64,000 nucleotides of DNA, taken from positions 83,873 through 147,872 of the forward strand of contig JAQGEF010000013.1 of the NCBI GenBank assembly GCA_027854065.1, in the 5' to 3' direction. Position numbers and translations under genes: made by a program. The DNA comes from Polluticaenibacter yanchengensis. Lineage in GTDB: Bacteria > Bacteroidota > Bacteroidia > Chitinophagales > Chitinophagaceae. Each line of letters opens with the position of its first letter. The first letter of the stretch is position 1. Of the stretch, positions 62,769 through 64,000 are shown in pieces. Under the pieces are notes generated by a model. That model did not search any database. It worked only from the letters and a program-made list of their open reading frames with translations, and was not told the DNA's origin.

Positions 62769-63524
62769 ATGGCACAACAAACAGGTATCATCAAATTGAA
62801 AGGCAGTATCGGAGGTATTACTTTTTACAAATTGAAAGATGGCTATATCGCCCGTGAAAAGGCGGTGTTATCCAGAGAAAGGATTGCCAATGATCCCAAT
62901 TTTCAAAGAATGCGTGAAAACAGCGCTGAATTTGGAAGGGCGGGGAAGGCTGTAAAGGTATTACGGATTTCACTGAAAACATTGCTGCAAAATACGGCAG
63001 ACAACAAAATGTTCAATCGTCTGACGAAGGAAATGATTAAAGTGATACATGGTGACGTGTACAGTGCGAGGGGACAACGTCATGTAACGGAGGGTACGCT
63101 TGCATTGCTTGAGGGATTTGATTTTAACCTCAACAGGAGCTTTAGCACGGCGTTCTATGCCCCGTTTACTGCCACTATTGACAGGAGGGCAGGTATGCTT
63201 ACGGTGGATATTCCTCCTTATGTTCCTACCCAAATGGTGCTTGCTCCTTCTGGGGCTACTCACTATAAAATTATTTCATCCGGTGTTGAAATTAATTTTG
63301 CAGATGAGACTTATAGTGCTGATACACAATCATTGGCCGAACTGCCCTGTACCCCGATTTCTACCGTTGCCTTAACACTGGTAAATATGGTGACTCCTAA
63401 TAGTACGAAGCCGTTATTTTTAGCACTGGGTATTGAATTTTTCCAGGAAGTAAACGGAACATTGTATGCTTTAAAGAATAGTGGCTACAATGCCTGTTGC
63501 CTGATAAAAGTAAGCGGTAGCTGA
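62769..63524 (+). CDS. Conserved Bacteroidota protein of unknown function (M-A-Q-Q-T-G-I-I-K-L-K-G family)
   Basis: 251 residues from the ATG at 62769; the open frame reaches back to 62655, but that part covers the hairpin and lacks family resemblance. The N-terminus G-I-I-K-L-K-G-S-I-G-G-I-T-F-Y-K-L-K-D-G-Y-I-A-R is, from memory, the mark of a family frequent and often multi-copy in Bacteroidota, with no known function. Residues 40-110 are helical and basic (A-G-K-A-V-K, R-G-Q-R), residues 125-240 beta-rich with a final C-C-L-I-K-V. No signal peptide. It stands alone in a repeat-rich region. Confidence 0.65.
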   Translation: MAQQTGIIKLKGSIGGITFYKLKDGYIAREKAVLSRERIANDPNFQRMRENSAEFGRAGKAVKVLRISLKTLLQNTADNKMFNRLTKEMIKVIHGDVYSARGQRHVTEGTLALLEGFDFNLNRSFSTAFYAPFTATIDRRAGMLTVDIPPYVPTQMVLAPSGATHYKIISSGVEINFADETYSADTQSLAELPCTPISTVALTLVNMVTPNSTKPLFLALGIEFFQEVNGTLYALKNSGYNACCLIKVSGS

Positions 63525-63668
63525 TGGAATATCTTTTTGCTATGTATGAAATTTGTGTTGATGATGTGATTGTTCTACCAGGGTAGTCGAGTGTTGACTG
63601 ATTCTCTGTTCTACCGTGCGTTTTGTATGTTATTATTGGGGTATCAATGCATAGCGGGTTTATATTAA

Positions 63669-63745
63669 TGGTGTCGCACCTTCGGCGCTCTGCTTGTTTT
63701 AATCCTCCTTTCTTCTACCATAAGGTCATCCCTTCGGGACTTGAC
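63669..63745. repeat. Dispersed short element (GGTGTCGCACCTTCGG type)
   Basis: GGTGTCGCACCTTCGGCGCTCT followed by CTACCATAAGGTCATCCCTTCGGGACTT. The two C-T-T-C-G-G parts and small internal hairpins make this look like a degenerate extragenic element. No coding potential seen. Confidence 0.45.
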
Positions 63746-63797
63746 TTGTTTGGAATTGAATAAATAGCTTGGAATTTCATTTTTACAGCTATACTTT

Positions 63798-63925
63798 CTT
63801 CACTTCGTTCAGAAATTGGAGTGAGATTCTTTGCTGGGCTTAGTATGACTTCGAATTGAGCCTTCTTCTCAAAAGCAGTGTTGGTTATTCCGTGTAGGAA
63901 CCCATCCCCTGTCCCTCCAAGGGGT
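63798..63925. repeat. Degenerate single copy of the 149-bp repeat
   Basis: TTCTTCACTTCGTTCAGAAAT, GATTCTTTGCTG, GTGTTGGTTATTCCGTGTAG and CCCATCCCCTGTCCCTCC correspond in order to the array start at 61669-61800, with scattered changes. It is a relic 1.6 kb from the array. Confidence 0.75.
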
Positions 63926-64000
63926 ACGGCTGTTGTATTCTTAAGATATTAATTTACAAATAGTTTGAATGTCATTTGAGCCTAATCTTATTGCTTGAGC

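Noticed and set aside
62769-64000. Prophage or integrative element edge
   Set aside because: No integrase, tRNA end, portal or terminase gene is visible; one unknown gene and repeats are not enough.

Overview
The window looks like chromosomal DNA of a Bacteroidota bacterium, most likely order Chitinophagales (family Chitinophagaceae or close). The grounds are: several promoters of the Bacteroidota type (TTTG, about 19-20 bases, TAnnTTTG); start codons without Shine-Dalgarno sequences; a SusC/SusD pair; proteins carrying type IX secretion (T9SS) sorting domains of both type A and type B; PorP/SprF and OmpA-type T9SS accessory proteins; and Bacteroidota-restricted families such as DUF4290. The genus assignment is inference. 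No rRNA, CRISPR array, integrase or transposase was seen.

Layout. 1-15.9 kb is mostly housekeeping: the end of a glycosyltransferase gene, a DUF1599 protein, folP, a secreted plug-domain protein, a CAT-anticodon tRNA, DUF4290-murA, a T9SS type A protein, uvrA, rpsT, lptB, and a marR/acyl-CoA dehydrogenase pair. 16-28.4 kb holds a 1567-residue secreted propeller protein and a small glycan-utilisation locus (GH92 facing SusD and SusC). 28.6-30.7 kb has two tandem degenerate 2H-phosphoesterase-like genes, divergent from folE across a promoter region rich in TTAGTATT half-sites. 30.9-33.8 kb has a LytS/LytTR-type two-component pair and two small unknown genes. 34.1-37.4 kb is an apparent operon of two outer-membrane beta-barrel proteins, one with a ComEA-like helix-hairpin-helix segment, plus a small membrane protein. 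37.8-40.8 kb holds a NarL-type response regulator and a TPR sensor kinase.

40.9-61.6 kb is the most distinctive part: four co-directional genes for a 3982-residue and a 1721-residue T9SS type B protein, a PorP/SprF protein and an OmpA/PorE-like protein. The first giant has five regular units of about 562 residues (beta-helix plus Ig-like), and both giants share an IgGFc-binding-like domain. The layout suggests a surface adhesin system with its own export and anchoring partners; the divergent TPR kinase may regulate it (inference).

The gene-poor gaps and the right end carry many dispersed repeats: two copies of a 180-bp palindromic element, a second element family with flanking direct repeats, a 149-bp tandem array with a distant relic, a GTGA-rich degenerate satellite, and a conserved block of about 50 bp in three places, two of them within the T9SS giant cluster.
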